Shown here piece by piece: positions 1 to 7,988 of a stretch of 64,000 nt of DNA. Origin of the DNA: an uncultured Eubacteriales bacterium (lineage in GTDB: Bacteria > Bacillota > Clostridia > Oscillospirales > Oscillospiraceae); NCBI GenBank assembly GCA_900316745.1, contig ONEB01000006.1, positions 147,770 to 211,769 on the forward strand, given 5' to 3'. A program made the position numbers and the translations under genes. Below the pieces are notes generated by a model. It was not told the DNA's origin, searched no databases, and saw nothing but the letters and a program-made list of their open reading frames with translations. Every line of letters starts with the position of its first letter. The stretch's first letter is position 1.

Positions 1-1941
1 GTTCTTGGCCTTCAGCGCGACCTGATTGCCGAACATCATGAGATTCTGCGCAGTGCGGCCGTAGGCGTAGAGGTGCTGGTTCAGCGCGTCGACAAGCTCC
101 GTCTCGGAGGCATAGACCTTGTTGCCGCCCATGTAGTTGTAGATGATGCGCGCCTGATAGACGATCGTCGCGGCGGTGAGGTCGTTCTTTCCGGACAGCG
201 TGTCCTGAATGAGCGTGCCGCTCTTGCCGTCGGTGATCAGAGCCAGGACCTTGTCGGCCTCGGCAGCGAGGCTGTTCGTGCGCAGGAACGTGTAGTAGTC
301 TTCCGCAAAGTAGGGGCCAATCAGGCCGAGGTTCGCGACGTTCACATAGCACCAGTCACGCACGTCGGCGGACTCGGTGTTCCAGGAGATGTCGATCGTG
401 TAGAACAGAGGACTGTGGATGTAGCCCTCGGGCACGCCGCTCTGGAGCATGATGTAGTGGCCGGCGGGCATCTTCGCGGTGAGCAGCGCGTGCGTCGGCA
501 GCAGGTCGAGGATGGACATCTGGTGCTCGTTGATGTTGCCCTCGCCGACATACCACTCGATGATCTTCTTGCCGGATTCCATGATGCTGTCGTTCTGCAT
601 GAGGTAATAGAGCCAGTCGTTGACGACGGAGATGATGAGATCGCCGTGCTCATCGAAGAACTTGGCGCCGTTGGCCATGGCGTACTTGACGGCGATGAGC
701 AGCATCTCGGTCAGTGCCTGCAGATTCTCGTTCTCGAAGGTGTCGGGCGCGAGCTCCGCGTCCTGCAGCTCCTCGTTGAGGATACCGGCCATCTTGAAGA
801 GGATCTCGATGGACCAGGTGAGGGTGCAGTTGCTGTCCTCGGTGAAGCGCACGATGCCGTTCTGGTCGGCGGTGGCCTTGAGGATCGCGGGGAGACGGAT
901 ATCGGTCTCGTCGCTCATGAAGTCATGGATGGGCTCCTTCGCGGAGGCCTCCACGAGCATCCAGTAGGTCTCGAGCAGCTTGTACGCCTGCTCCTGATTG
1001 ATAGAGATCTGCTGGCCCTCCAGATCGACGTTGATGAGATCATAGTTGAATGCGTTCAGCTCGTCCCAGGTGAAGCCCTCGGTGCCGACGAGATTCATCG
1101 CGTTCGTGAAGGTGTCCTTGCCGAGCGCCATCGCGGCCTTCACGATCTTCAGAGTCTCGTCGCGGTTGATGAGCATGAACTCCGTACCGGGCAGCTTGTT
1201 GCCGCCGAGATCGGCGGAGGTGAAGCTGAAGCCGGGCTTTTCGCAGCGGAGGAACACGCCGGGCATGGTGAAGTGGATCGAGGCGATCTCGGCGTCAAAA
1301 ATGGGATCATGGAGCTCGGCGGTGCCGAGATCCTTCTCATAGCCGACGTAGTTCACGTCCTTGTCTTTGACGGTCACGACGGTTTCGCCGGAGGACGGGC
1401 GCCAGAGCTTCCAGCCCGTATCGCCGATATGACGGACTTTCAGCGTGTAGGTGCCGTCAGGCACGTTCGTCGCGCCGTAGATCGCGTAGAGGTTGCCGTA
1501 CGTGTCCATGTCTTCGACCAGCCACGACCAGAGATCCTGAAGCCAGCCCATGACGATCGAAAACCATTTGGCAAGGCCGCCTGCCTCAAACGAGAAAGAG
1601 GACAGGAACGCGGCTTCCGGAACGGCGTTTTTCGTCAGCGGATACTCATAGCCCTCGGAGCTCACGAGCACCATTTCCATCTCGGGCAGCTTTGCGTTTG
1701 CCAGGAGGTTCTGCGCCTCGGCCTTGATCTGGTCACTCATGTTGAGAATCGAGACGCCCGGCTTCCAGGCAATATCGGAAATCAGCTCGCCGTAGACCAT
1801 CACGGCGACTTTGCGGTTGCCCTGCGGGGCATCCTTGACGGGGTCAAACGTTGCTTCGGAGTCTTCTGCAAAGACGGCCATGGGCAGCAGGCTGAACACC
1901 ATGGTGAGAACAAGCAGAAGGCTGATCAGTTTTTTGTTCAT
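1..1941 (-). CDS. Secreted surface protein with prealbumin-like repeats, 3' end outside window
   Basis: The reading frame is open from an ATG at 1941 to the window edge (647 codons), so the C-terminus is missing. The start follows GGAGAAAGGAAG and begins a clear Sec signal peptide (MNKKLISLLLVLTMVFSLLPMAVFA). Around residues 200-240 a stretch with LGGNKLPGTEFMLINRDE, and around 530-570 a stretch with MPAGHYIMLQSGVPEGY, resemble the start and end of SpaA/prealbumin-like folds found in Gram-positive pilins and surface adhesins. No sorting signal or SLH domain is visible, but the end is absent. A role as an extracellular or wall-linked protein is inferred; the ligand is unknown. Confidence 0.75.
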   Translation of the reverse strand, partial: MNKKLISLLLVLTMVFSLLPMAVFAEDSEATFDPVKDAPQGNRKVAVMVYGELISDIAWKPGVSILNMSDQIKAEAQNLLANAKLPEMEMVLVSSEGYEYPLTKNAVPEAAFLSSFSFEAGGLAKWFSIVMGWLQDLWSWLVEDMDTYGNLYAIYGATNVPDGTYTLKVRHIGDTGWKLWRPSSGETVVTVKDKDVNYVGYEKDLGTAELHDPIFDAEIASIHFTMPGVFLRCEKPGFSFTSADLGGNKLPGTEFMLINRDETLKIVKAAMALGKDTFTNAMNLVGTEGFTWDELNAFNYDLINVDLEGQQISINQEQAYKLLETYWMLVEASAKEPIHDFMSDETDIRLPAILKATADQNGIVRFTEDSNCTLTWSIEILFKMAGILNEELQDAELAPDTFENENLQALTEMLLIAVKYAMANGAKFFDEHGDLIISVVNDWLYYLMQNDSIMESGKKIIEWYVGEGNINEHQMSILDLLPTHALLTAKMPAGHYIMLQSGVPEGYIHSPLFYTIDISWNTESADVRDWCYVNVANLGLIGPYFAEDYYTFLRTNSLAAEADKVLALITDGKSGTLIQDTLSGKNDLTAATIVYQARIIYNYMGGNKVYASETELVDALNQHLYAYGRTAQNLMMFGNQVALKAKN

Positions 1942-2005
1942 GGTTCGCTTCCTTTCTCCGAAAATTAAAAAAATTGATAAAGTTTGGTAAACCATTTTAA
2001 CATTT

Positions 2006-2027
2006 TTTTGTTGTGTATGCAACAAAA
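2006..2027. promoter_or_regulatory. 8-bp palindrome upstream of moeA
   Basis: TTTTGTTG-TGTATG-CAACAAAA is a perfect inverted repeat about 40 bases before the moeA promoter. TTGTTG/CAACAA half-sites recur between tupA and the AFOR gene (7880-7903). It could be an operator or a weak minus-strand leader structure; neither is proven. Confidence 0.35.
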
Positions 2028-2065
2028 TATCGCAGCATTAAGCGTTTTTTAGCTTTTGCGGCACA

Positions 2066-2094
2066 TTGAAAGCCGTTGGCGGATATGGTAAAAT
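2066..2094 (+). promoter_or_regulatory. Probable sigma-A promoter of the moeA pair
   Basis: TTGAAA (2066-2071), a 17-base spacer and TAAAAT (2089-2094) match the housekeeping promoter consensus and lie 35 bases before the preferred moeA start. Confidence 0.5.
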
Positions 2095-2128
2095 ATTAAA
2101 AAACGGTTCAGAAATGGAGGTGCTGCCT

Positions 2129-3343
2129 GTGCTCACGGTGAAGACGCCGGAGGAGGTGCTGCGGCTTGTGCCGGAGGCGTTTTCGACGCGTACGGATCTT
2201 ACGGAGACGGTGCCGCTCAACGAGGCAGCGGGTCGCCTGCTTTCAGAAGACGTGTGCGCCGCGGAATATGTTCCGGACTTTGACCGCTCCACCGTGGACG
2301 GCTATGCCGTGCGCGCATCCGACACCTTCGGCTGCTCGGACGCGATTCCGGCGATTCTGCCTCTCGCGGGCGAGGTGCGCATGGGCGAGGGCGCGGATGC
2401 GGCGCTTAAGCCCGGAACCTGCGTCGCCGTGCCGACGGGCGGCGCGCTGCCGCGCGGCGCGGACAGCGTGATCATGCTCGAATATACGGAGGATTACGGC
2501 GACGGCACCATCGGCATTTTTAAACCCGGCGCACCGGGGATGCATGTGATCTTTCGCGGCGACGACGTGCACCCCGGAAAGGTCATTCTGCAAAAGGGCA
2601 GAACGCTTCTGCCGCAGGACGTCGGCGCGCTTGCCGCCGTCGGATGCACGGCAGTGCCCGTGGCGCGGACTCTTCGCGTCGGCGTCATTTCCACGGGCGA
2701 TGAGCTTGTGCCGCCGGATGTGACGCCCGGACCCGGGCAGGTGCGCGACGTGAACGCGCCCATGCTCACAGCGCTCCTGCGCAACTTCGGCGCGGACTGC
2801 GCGGAATACGGCATCGTCCGGGACGACGCGGCGCTCCTGCGCGAGACGATGGAGCGCGCCGCGCGCGAGTGTGACGCCGTGCTCGTCTCCGGGGGCAGCA
2901 GCGTCGGCGTGAAGGACGCCGTCTGCGGCATCATCGAGTCGATGGGCGAGGTGCTGCTGCACGGCATCGCCATCAAGCCCGGCAAACCGACGATTCTCGG
3001 CCGCGCAGGCAACAAACCGCTCGTGGGCCTGCCCGGGCACCCGGTCGCCGCGTATTTTGTGGCGCGGCTGTTCGTACTGCCGCTGCTGGGGCACCTCATG
3101 GGCAGAGACATGAGAGAATACACCGTCGCCGCGCGGCTTTCAGAGAGCGTGAACGCCAACCACGGCCGCGCGCAGATCACGCCCTGCCGCCTGCGGCACA
3201 CGGCTGAGGGGCTGCTGGCCGAGCCCATCCGATCCAAATCCGGGCTCATCACGCAGCTCGCCGGGGCGGACGGCTTTTTCATCATCCCGCGCGACTGCGA
3301 GGGGCTCCCGGCGGGCGCTGCGATACAGGTCACACTGCAATGA
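2129..3343 (+). CDS. moeA: Molybdopterin molybdotransferase, MoeA family
   Basis: MoeA inserts molybdate or tungstate into adenylylated molybdopterin in the cytoplasm. The protein shows the usual order: MoeA N-terminal region, a MoCF-biosynthesis domain with VGVISTGDELVPP and VSGGSSVG around residues 185-290, and a C-terminal MoeA domain. About 404 residues, normal for the family. I chose the GTG at 2129 because GGAGG lies 8 bases before it; an ATG at 2114 is possible but has no ribosome site. It is followed after 18 bases by a second moeA-type gene. The neighbouring tungstate transporter and AFOR suggest it serves tungsten cofactor synthesis, as Clostridia with AFOR often carry duplicated moeA; metal choice cannot be read from sequence. 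Confidence 0.93.
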   Translation: MLTVKTPEEVLRLVPEAFSTRTDLTETVPLNEAAGRLLSEDVCAAEYVPDFDRSTVDGYAVRASDTFGCSDAIPAILPLAGEVRMGEGADAALKPGTCVAVPTGGALPRGADSVIMLEYTEDYGDGTIGIFKPGAPGMHVIFRGDDVHPGKVILQKGRTLLPQDVGALAAVGCTAVPVARTLRVGVISTGDELVPPDVTPGPGQVRDVNAPMLTALLRNFGADCAEYGIVRDDAALLRETMERAARECDAVLVSGGSSVGVKDAVCGIIESMGEVLLHGIAIKPGKPTILGRAGNKPLVGLPGHPVAAYFVARLFVLPLLGHLMGRDMREYTVAARLSESVNANHGRAQITPCRLRHTAEGLLAEPIRSKSGLITQLAGADGFFIIPRDCEGLPAGAAIQVTLQ

Positions 3344-3361
3344 TACGAGAGGAAGAGCACC

Positions 3362-5269
3362 ATGGGATTTTCGTACTTGAATAATATGCCGCTCGCGCAG
3401 GCGCGAAAAGCGTATCTCGCGCGGCTCATTGAGAGCGGCTTTGCGAGCCGGACGGAGACGGTGCCTGTGCCGGAAAGCTGCGGGCGGTTTACGGCGCGGG
3501 CGGTCTACGCCGCCATCAGCGCGCCGCACTACGCGGCCTCCGCCATGGACGGCATCGCCGTCCGCGCGCACGACACGTTCGGCGCCACGGAGACCACGCC
3601 CGTCACGCTGAAAGCGGGGCAGTATGTCGTGGTCGATACCGGCGACCCGATCCCCGAGGGCTGCGACGCCGTGATCATGGTGGAGGAGCTCGTGCGCACG
3701 GAGGACGGCGTTACGATCCACGCCGCCGCCGCGCCGTGGCAGCATATCCGCCAGATCGGCGAGGACGTCTGCGCCGGGGAGATGATCCTGCCCGGAGCCA
3801 TGGAGATCACGCCCGCCGCCATCGGCGCGATGCTCGCCGGCGGCGTGCTGGAGGTCGAGGTCATCGCGGCGCCGCGCGTCGCCATCATCCCGACGGGCGA
3901 CGAGATCGTGCCGCCCTGCGCCGATCCGAAGCCGGGCGACATTCTGGAGTTCAATTCCTCCATTTTCTCCGCCATGCTGCGCCGCTGGGGCGCCGAGCCC
4001 GTGACCTATCCGATTGTAAAGGATGACTTCGACGCCATCCGCGCCATGGTGGAGCGGGCTGCTGACGCGTGCGATATCGTACTCGTGAACGCGGGCTCCA
4101 GCGCCGGGCGCGAGGACTATACCGCGTCCGTGATCGCCTCGCTCGGCGAGGTCGTGTATCACGGCATTGCCATCAAGCCCGGCAAACCCACGATTCTCGG
4201 ACGCGTCGGGGCAAAGCCTGTGCTCGGCATTCCGGGCTATCCCGTCTCGGGCATCATCGTGATCGATAATCTCCTGCGCCCCGTCCTCGACCACTGGTTC
4301 CGGCAGGGACCGGACGGCACGCACCTCGTCACTGCGACGCTCACGCGCCCGGTGGTGTCGGGGCTCAAATACGAGGAGTTTGTGCGCGTGCGCATGGGCT
4401 ATGTGGGCGACAGGCTCATGGCGTCGCCCCTCGCGCGCGGAAGCGGCGTCGTCACGTCGTTCATGAAAGCCGACGGCATCCTCACGGTCCCGCAGGGGCT
4501 GGAGGGCTATCCCGCCGGGGAGACCGTCACGGTGCGGCTTTTGAGCGAGGAGCACCGCCTGCGCAATACCCTCGTCGTCATCGGCAGCCACGATCCGCTG
4601 CTGGATGAGCTCGCGGATATGCTCCACAGCGACGCGCCGGAGCTCTACATGAGCTCTGCCCACGTCGGCTCGATGGGCGGCATCATGGCCGTGCGGCGCG
4701 GCGAGGCGCACGCGGCGGGCATCCATCTGCTCGATACCGAGACGGGCGTGTATAACCTGAGCTTTCTGAAAAAATACTTCCCCAACGGCGGCGTCAAACT
4801 CCTGCGCTGCGTCGGGCGTCAGCAGGGGCTGATGCTTCCGAAAGGGAATCCGATGGGCATCCGGTGCTTTGCGGACATTGCCCGCCCCGGTCTGCGGTAC
4901 GTCAACCGCCAGAAGGGCAGCGGCACACGCATTCTGATGGACTACCTCTGCCAGACCGACGGGGTCGATCCCGCGGCGGTCTACGGCTATGAGCGCGAGG
5001 AGCTCACGCATACCTCCGTCGCCGTGCAGATCGCGGGCGGCAGCGCCGACGCCGGACTCGGCATCTATTCGGCGGCAAGCCTGTATGATCTGGACTTCCT
5101 CCCGATCTGCATCGAGGAATATGACCTGCTCGTGCCGGACAGCGCCTGGGACACGCCGATGGTGCAAAAGCTCGTGGAGCTTCTGAAGAGCGACAAGTTC
5201 CGCGATCGCATCGAGGCCATGGGCGGCTACACGCTCGACCGCCCGGGAACGCTCATCGAACTGGATTAA
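3362..5269 (+). CDS. MoeA fused to a PBP-like (LysR-substrate-type) domain
   Basis: Residues 1-400 are a second complete MoeA module (IIPTGDEIVPP, VNAGSSAG, IKPGKPTILGR). Residues about 405-635 form a periplasmic-binding-protein-like domain of the PF12727 type, beginning near LRNTLVVIGSHDPLLDELADM and holding NRQKGSGTRILMDYL. The protein has no signal peptide, so this domain acts in the cytoplasm. The fusion is known in anaerobes and is thought to bind oxyanion or cofactor, though its role is not settled. ATG at 3362 has GAGAGGAAGAG before it. It is co-transcribed with the first moeA and ends in a strong bidirectional terminator facing tupC. Confidence 0.9.
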   Translation: MGFSYLNNMPLAQARKAYLARLIESGFASRTETVPVPESCGRFTARAVYAAISAPHYAASAMDGIAVRAHDTFGATETTPVTLKAGQYVVVDTGDPIPEGCDAVIMVEELVRTEDGVTIHAAAAPWQHIRQIGEDVCAGEMILPGAMEITPAAIGAMLAGGVLEVEVIAAPRVAIIPTGDEIVPPCADPKPGDILEFNSSIFSAMLRRWGAEPVTYPIVKDDFDAIRAMVERAADACDIVLVNAGSSAGREDYTASVIASLGEVVYHGIAIKPGKPTILGRVGAKPVLGIPGYPVSGIIVIDNLLRPVLDHWFRQGPDGTHLVTATLTRPVVSGLKYEEFVRVRMGYVGDRLMASPLARGSGVVTSFMKADGILTVPQGLEGYPAGETVTVRLLSEEHRLRNTLVVIGSHDPLLDELADMLHSDAPELYMSSAHVGSMGGIMAVRRGEAHAAGIHLLDTETGVYNLSFLKKYFPNGGVKLLRCVGRQQGLMLPKGNPMGIRCFADIARPGLRYVNRQKGSGTRILMDYLCQTDGVDPAAVYGYEREELTHTSVAVQIAGGSADAGLGIYSAASLYDLDFLPICIEEYDLLVPDSAWDTPMVQKLVELLKSDKFRDRIEAMGGYTLDRPGTLIELD

Positions 5270-5275
5270 AGACAC

Positions 5276-5305
5276 GAAACCCGCCTCCACATTGAGGCGG
5301 GTTTC
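5276..5305. terminator. Bidirectional rho-independent terminator between convergent moeA and tup operons
   Basis: A perfect 12-bp stem (GAAACCCGCCTC / GAGGCGGGTTTC) with a 6-base loop lies 6 bases after the MoeA-PBP stop and just beyond the tupC stop. T-rich flanks are short in both directions. Confidence 0.8.
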
Positions 5306-5310
5306 ATTGC

Positions 5311-5964
5311 TTATGCGCCATAGAATTCCAGAAACGCTTTCGTTTCGGGCTCCTTCGGATCTTTGAGCATGCGTTTTGTCTCGCCCTGCTCGATGAGCCT
5401 GCCCCTGTGCAGGAACAGGAGGCGGCCGGCGGTGCGCTCCGCCTGGGCGAGACTGTGCGTGATGAGCAGCACCGCGCAGCCCGTCTCTGCGCATGCTCCG
5501 GTGATGAGCTGCTCGGCTGCGAGCGTGCTCTCCATGTCCATGGCGGCAGTCGGCTCGTCGAGGATCAGCACGTCATAGTCCGCCATCAGCAGGCGGGCGA
5601 GCGCCATTTTCGCGGTCTCGCCGCCGGAGAGGCGCTTGGCGCTTCGCTTCGCAAGCGCGGAAAGCCCCAACGCCTGGGTGATGCGCGCCATGCGCTCTTC
5701 GTCCGCGCCGTTCAGGGCAATGTTGCGCTGCAGCGACATGCGGAACGCAAAGCTCTTCTGCGGCAGATATCCCACGCGCGCGTCGAGTTCGGCGCGCGTT
5801 TTTTTGTCGGCGGGCTCCAGACCCGCAAGCACCTTTGCCAGCGTGGATTTGCCGCTGCCGTTGGCGCCGATCACGGCGGTGACGGTGCCGGGCGCGAGCT
5901 CGACGGACGGCATCGTGAGCACGGTCGCACCGCCGTAGGATTTCGTAAAGGGCACGGTCTTCAT
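5311..5964 (-). CDS. tupC: Tungstate/molybdate ABC transporter ATPase, TupC-like
   Basis: A 217-residue ABC ATPase that would power oxyanion uptake. Walker A is GANGSGKST (about residue 35), the signature is RLSGGETAKMALARLL and Walker B is DVLILDEPTAAMD. There is no C-terminal TOBE/Mop domain, as expected for TupC rather than ModC. The ATG at 5964 overlaps the upstream permease stop as ATGA, with GGAGG 8 bases before it, which implies translational coupling. Longer upstream extensions of this frame overlap tupB and are not real. It is the last gene of the tupA-tupB-tupC unit and ends at the shared terminator with the moeA operon. Confidence 0.88.
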   Translation of the reverse strand: MKTVPFTKSYGGATVLTMPSVELAPGTVTAVIGANGSGKSTLAKVLAGLEPADKKTRAELDARVGYLPQKSFAFRMSLQRNIALNGADEERMARITQALGLSALAKRSAKRLSGGETAKMALARLLMADYDVLILDEPTAAMDMESTLAAEQLITGACAETGCAVLLITHSLAQAERTAGRLLFLHRGRLIEQGETKRMLKDPKEPETKAFLEFYGA

Positions 5965-6647
5965 CGGCTCAGCCTCCATTGCATCAGCGAAAACAGTGCG
6001 TTCACGACGAGTGATACGCCGAGCAGAATGATCCCCAGCGCAATGCCGAGGGAGAAGTTGCCCCGGTTCGTGTACTGCATGATGGCGGTCGTCATGACGT
6101 TCGTTTTCCATGCGATCGCGCCGCCGACCATCGCGACCGCGCCGACTTCGGCGATCGCGCGCGAAAAGCCGAGCAGATACGTCGAGAAGATGGGATACAC
6201 GCACTCATTCACGAGCAGGGCAAAGGTCTTGCCGCGTGAAAACAGAAGCCCCCGCGCCGTCTCGCGCAGCTGCGGCGCGACGCCCGCGGCAAAGGTCTCC
6301 ATGCTGCCGATCACGATTGGCGTGATGAGCACGACCTGCGCCAGCACCATGAGCCGCACCGTGAACAGCGCGTGCAGATGGCGAAACGGTCCCACGCCGG
6401 AAAAAAGCATATAGAACAAAAGGCCGCAGACTACGGGCGGCATGCCCATCAGCGTGCGGTTTAAGACCACGAGCGCCTGCCGGGCGCGAAACCGCGCCGA
6501 CCCCAGCAGAATGCCGAGCGGCACACCGATCAAAAGCGCGAGCAGGGAGCTCATGAGCGTCATCCGCGCCGTGGTGCCGAGGATGTTCATCAGCTCCCGA
6601 TCCGCCGAGAGGATCAGCGCTATGGCTTTTTGCAGGGCTGTTTGCAT
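5961..6647 (-). CDS. tupB: Tungstate ABC transporter permease, TupB-like
   Basis: A 228-residue membrane permease of the binding-protein-dependent family (BPD_transp_1) with about five hydrophobic segments. The cytoplasmic loop that docks the ATPase is visible as RETARGLLFSRGKTFALLVNE with SRAIAEVGAVAMVGG close by, the EAA-type region typical of TupB/WtpB/ModB. The ATG at 6647 has AAAGGA 8 bases upstream. It follows tupA after a strong intercistronic hairpin and overlaps tupC by 4 bases. Specificity for tungstate comes from its partner and from the adjacent tungsten enzyme; molybdate cannot be excluded. Confidence 0.88.
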   Translation of the reverse strand: MQTALQKAIALILSADRELMNILGTTARMTLMSSLLALLIGVPLGILLGSARFRARQALVVLNRTLMGMPPVVCGLLFYMLFSGVGPFRHLHALFTVRLMVLAQVVLITPIVIGSMETFAAGVAPQLRETARGLLFSRGKTFALLVNECVYPIFSTYLLGFSRAIAEVGAVAMVGGAIAWKTNVMTTAIMQYTNRGNFSLGIALGIILLGVSLVVNALFSLMQWRLSR

Positions 6648-6672
6648 GGCAAGCGTCCTTTCCGAACAGAAT

Positions 6673-6699
6673 GCCGGGGGTGCTGAACGCACCCCCGGC
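6673..6699 (-). terminator. Intercistronic hairpin between tupA and tupB
   Basis: A perfect 11-bp GC-rich stem (GCCGGGGGTGC / GCACCCCCGGC, 5-base loop) sits in the 68-base gap after the tupA stop. On the minus strand it has no T-run, so it is more likely a partial terminator or an mRNA 3'-end stabiliser that raises binding-protein levels over the membrane parts, a common arrangement in ABC operons. Confidence 0.55.
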
Positions 6700-6715
6700 G
6701 TTTTGGGTGGGTGGT

Positions 6716-7690
6716 TTATTCCATAATACCGCCGTTTGCGACAAAGGTCAAATAGGTGGCCTTATCCGTGAGGATGTAGCCGCCCATCTCCTCGGCCATC
6801 ACGAGGCAGGTGCCCATGCCGGCGTTCGCGGAGATGTACCAGTCGGTGTAGTCCGCGAAGCTCTCGGCTTCCTCGGTGATGCCGAGCGCCTCGGGCCAGA
6901 GGGAGAGCTCCTTGGTGTGCGTGCCGGAGCCGTCACCGCGCGAGATGAATTTGTATTTGCCGTCGGCAATGCTCTGGAATGCCGCGAGCACGTTCTCCGC
7001 GTCCTTGACGCCTGCGGGATCGTCCGCCGGGCCGCAAAGGACGAAGTAGTTATACATATAGGTCAGACGCGCGGCGTCCATGCCGTCGATGACACGGGCA
7101 AAGCCCTTTTCGGCAAAGGCCTCTTCCTTGGCCTTCGCGTGCACGAGGATCACGTCGGCGTTGCCCATCTCGGCGTTGGCGATCGCCTTGCCGGTGCCGG
7201 CGGAGTAGACCTCGACCTCATAGCCGTACTTGTCCTCGAACATCGGCAGCAGATAGCCGAGCAGACCGGAATCGTTCACGCTCGTCGTGGTGGACAGGCG
7301 CACGAGCTTTGTCTCCTCGGTCGCCTTGGGGATCTCGGCGGTCGAGACCGGGCGCTCGTCTTTCAGATAGAACAGATGGTCGCCGAACTCCTCAACGCCG
7401 TATTCCGCGGCTGCGGCCTGACCCTCTTCGCTGAGCATCCAGTTGATGAGCGCGTCCGCGCCGATGGTGTTGAGCTTCACGTCCGCGACCGCGTTGCCGT
7501 CGGCGTCGACAAAGGGCGCGTCGGGGTTCACGGCCAGCAGCGTGTAGTTGTTGATCATGCTGTCATCCGCTTCTTTCAGGATGACGGTGTTCAGCGCGGC
7601 GGCTTCCTCCACGGGGGCGGAAGCGTCGGGCGCTGCGCTCTCGGCGGGCTTGTCAGCGGCGCATGCGCACAGCGCAAACACCATCAGCAC
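6716..7690 (-). CDS. tupA: Tungstate-binding lipoprotein, TupA-like, circularly permuted; best start blocked by amber codon
   Basis: The second half (from about residue 105) starts at KLVRLSTTTSVNDSG and runs through the oxyanion pocket motifs (SAGTGKAIA, VLVHAKAKEE-like, SRGDGSGTHTKELSLW) to LTDKATYLTFV, where it stops. In ordinary TupA this order is the N-terminus, followed by a lobe ending in an NPY..VNP...LFxP region. Here that lobe (MINNYTLLAVNPDAP ... EFGDHLFYL) lies at the front, so the order is permuted. The natural start is the ATG at 7720, 4 bases after a perfect AGGAGG, but codon 3 is TAG. In-frame rescue starts are GTG at 7690 or ATG at 7684, which would leave a shortened signal peptide ahead of the LCAC lipobox. 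It may be a one-base pseudogene or a sequencing error. Confidence 0.82.
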   Translation of the reverse strand: MLMVFALCACAADKPAESAAPDASAPVEEAAALNTVILKEADDSMINNYTLLAVNPDAPFVDADGNAVADVKLNTIGADALINWMLSEEGQAAAAEYGVEEFGDHLFYLKDERPVSTAEIPKATEETKLVRLSTTTSVNDSGLLGYLLPMFEDKYGYEVEVYSAGTGKAIANAEMGNADVILVHAKAKEEAFAEKGFARVIDGMDAARLTYMYNYFVLCGPADDPAGVKDAENVLAAFQSIADGKYKFISRGDGSGTHTKELSLWPEALGITEEAESFADYTDWYISANAGMGTCLVMAEEMGGYILTDKATYLTFVANGGIME

Positions 7691-7711
7691 CGCCAGAAAC
7701 AGGGACAGATA

Positions 7712-7720
7712 CTATTTCAT
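7712..7720 (-). other. In-frame amber codon at position 3 of tupA
   Basis: Directly after GAGGAGGAAAACC the minus strand reads ATG AAA TAG TAT CTG TCC, and the same frame then continues into the signal peptide and TupA. AAG to TAG is a single change that would turn a normal MKKYLSLFLAVL signal start into a stop. Confidence 0.85.
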
Positions 7721-7843
7721 GGTTTTCCTCCTCTTTTTTAAGCGTGAAAAAACCTCGTTCCCAAGCCGAATGGGCGCAGCATCGCTGCGTCGATTCTGAC
7801 TCCGGAAAGAGGCTCGTCCACCGCTTTTCAGATTCCGTTTCTG

Positions 7844-7872
7844 ATTGTAGCACCACCGGCAACACATTGCAA
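7844..7872 (-). promoter_or_regulatory. Probable promoter of tupABC
   Basis: On the minus strand TTGCAA (7872-7867), a 17-base spacer and TACAAT (7849-7844) lie about 125 bases before the tupA start. The 7691-7988 interval otherwise holds the divergent AFOR promoter and a CAACAA(N12)TTGTTG palindrome at 7880-7903. Confidence 0.5.
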
Positions 7873-7913
7873 TGATAGTCAACAATTTGACGATAATTTG
7901 TTGGAAAAAGGAC

Positions 7914-7942
7914 TGTTCAAATGCGCGCGGAGGGTATATAAT
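7914..7942 (+). promoter_or_regulatory. Probable promoter of the AFOR-ADH gene
   Basis: A perfect TATAAT at 7937-7942 has TGTTCA 17 bases upstream. It lies about 47 bases before the TTG start and is divergent from the tup promoter. Confidence 0.5.
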
Positions 7943-7988
7943 TAATTTTAATTAAGAATATCGACAGAATTGAACCGAGGTGATCTCT

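Noticed and set aside
7712-7714. TAG in tupA as a recoded sense codon (pyrrolysine or suppressor)
   Set aside because: Almost all genes here end in TAA or TGA, which made this tempting, but the 57-residue gene at 50267 ends in TAG with normal context, and no recoding signal is seen. A point mutation or read error is simpler.
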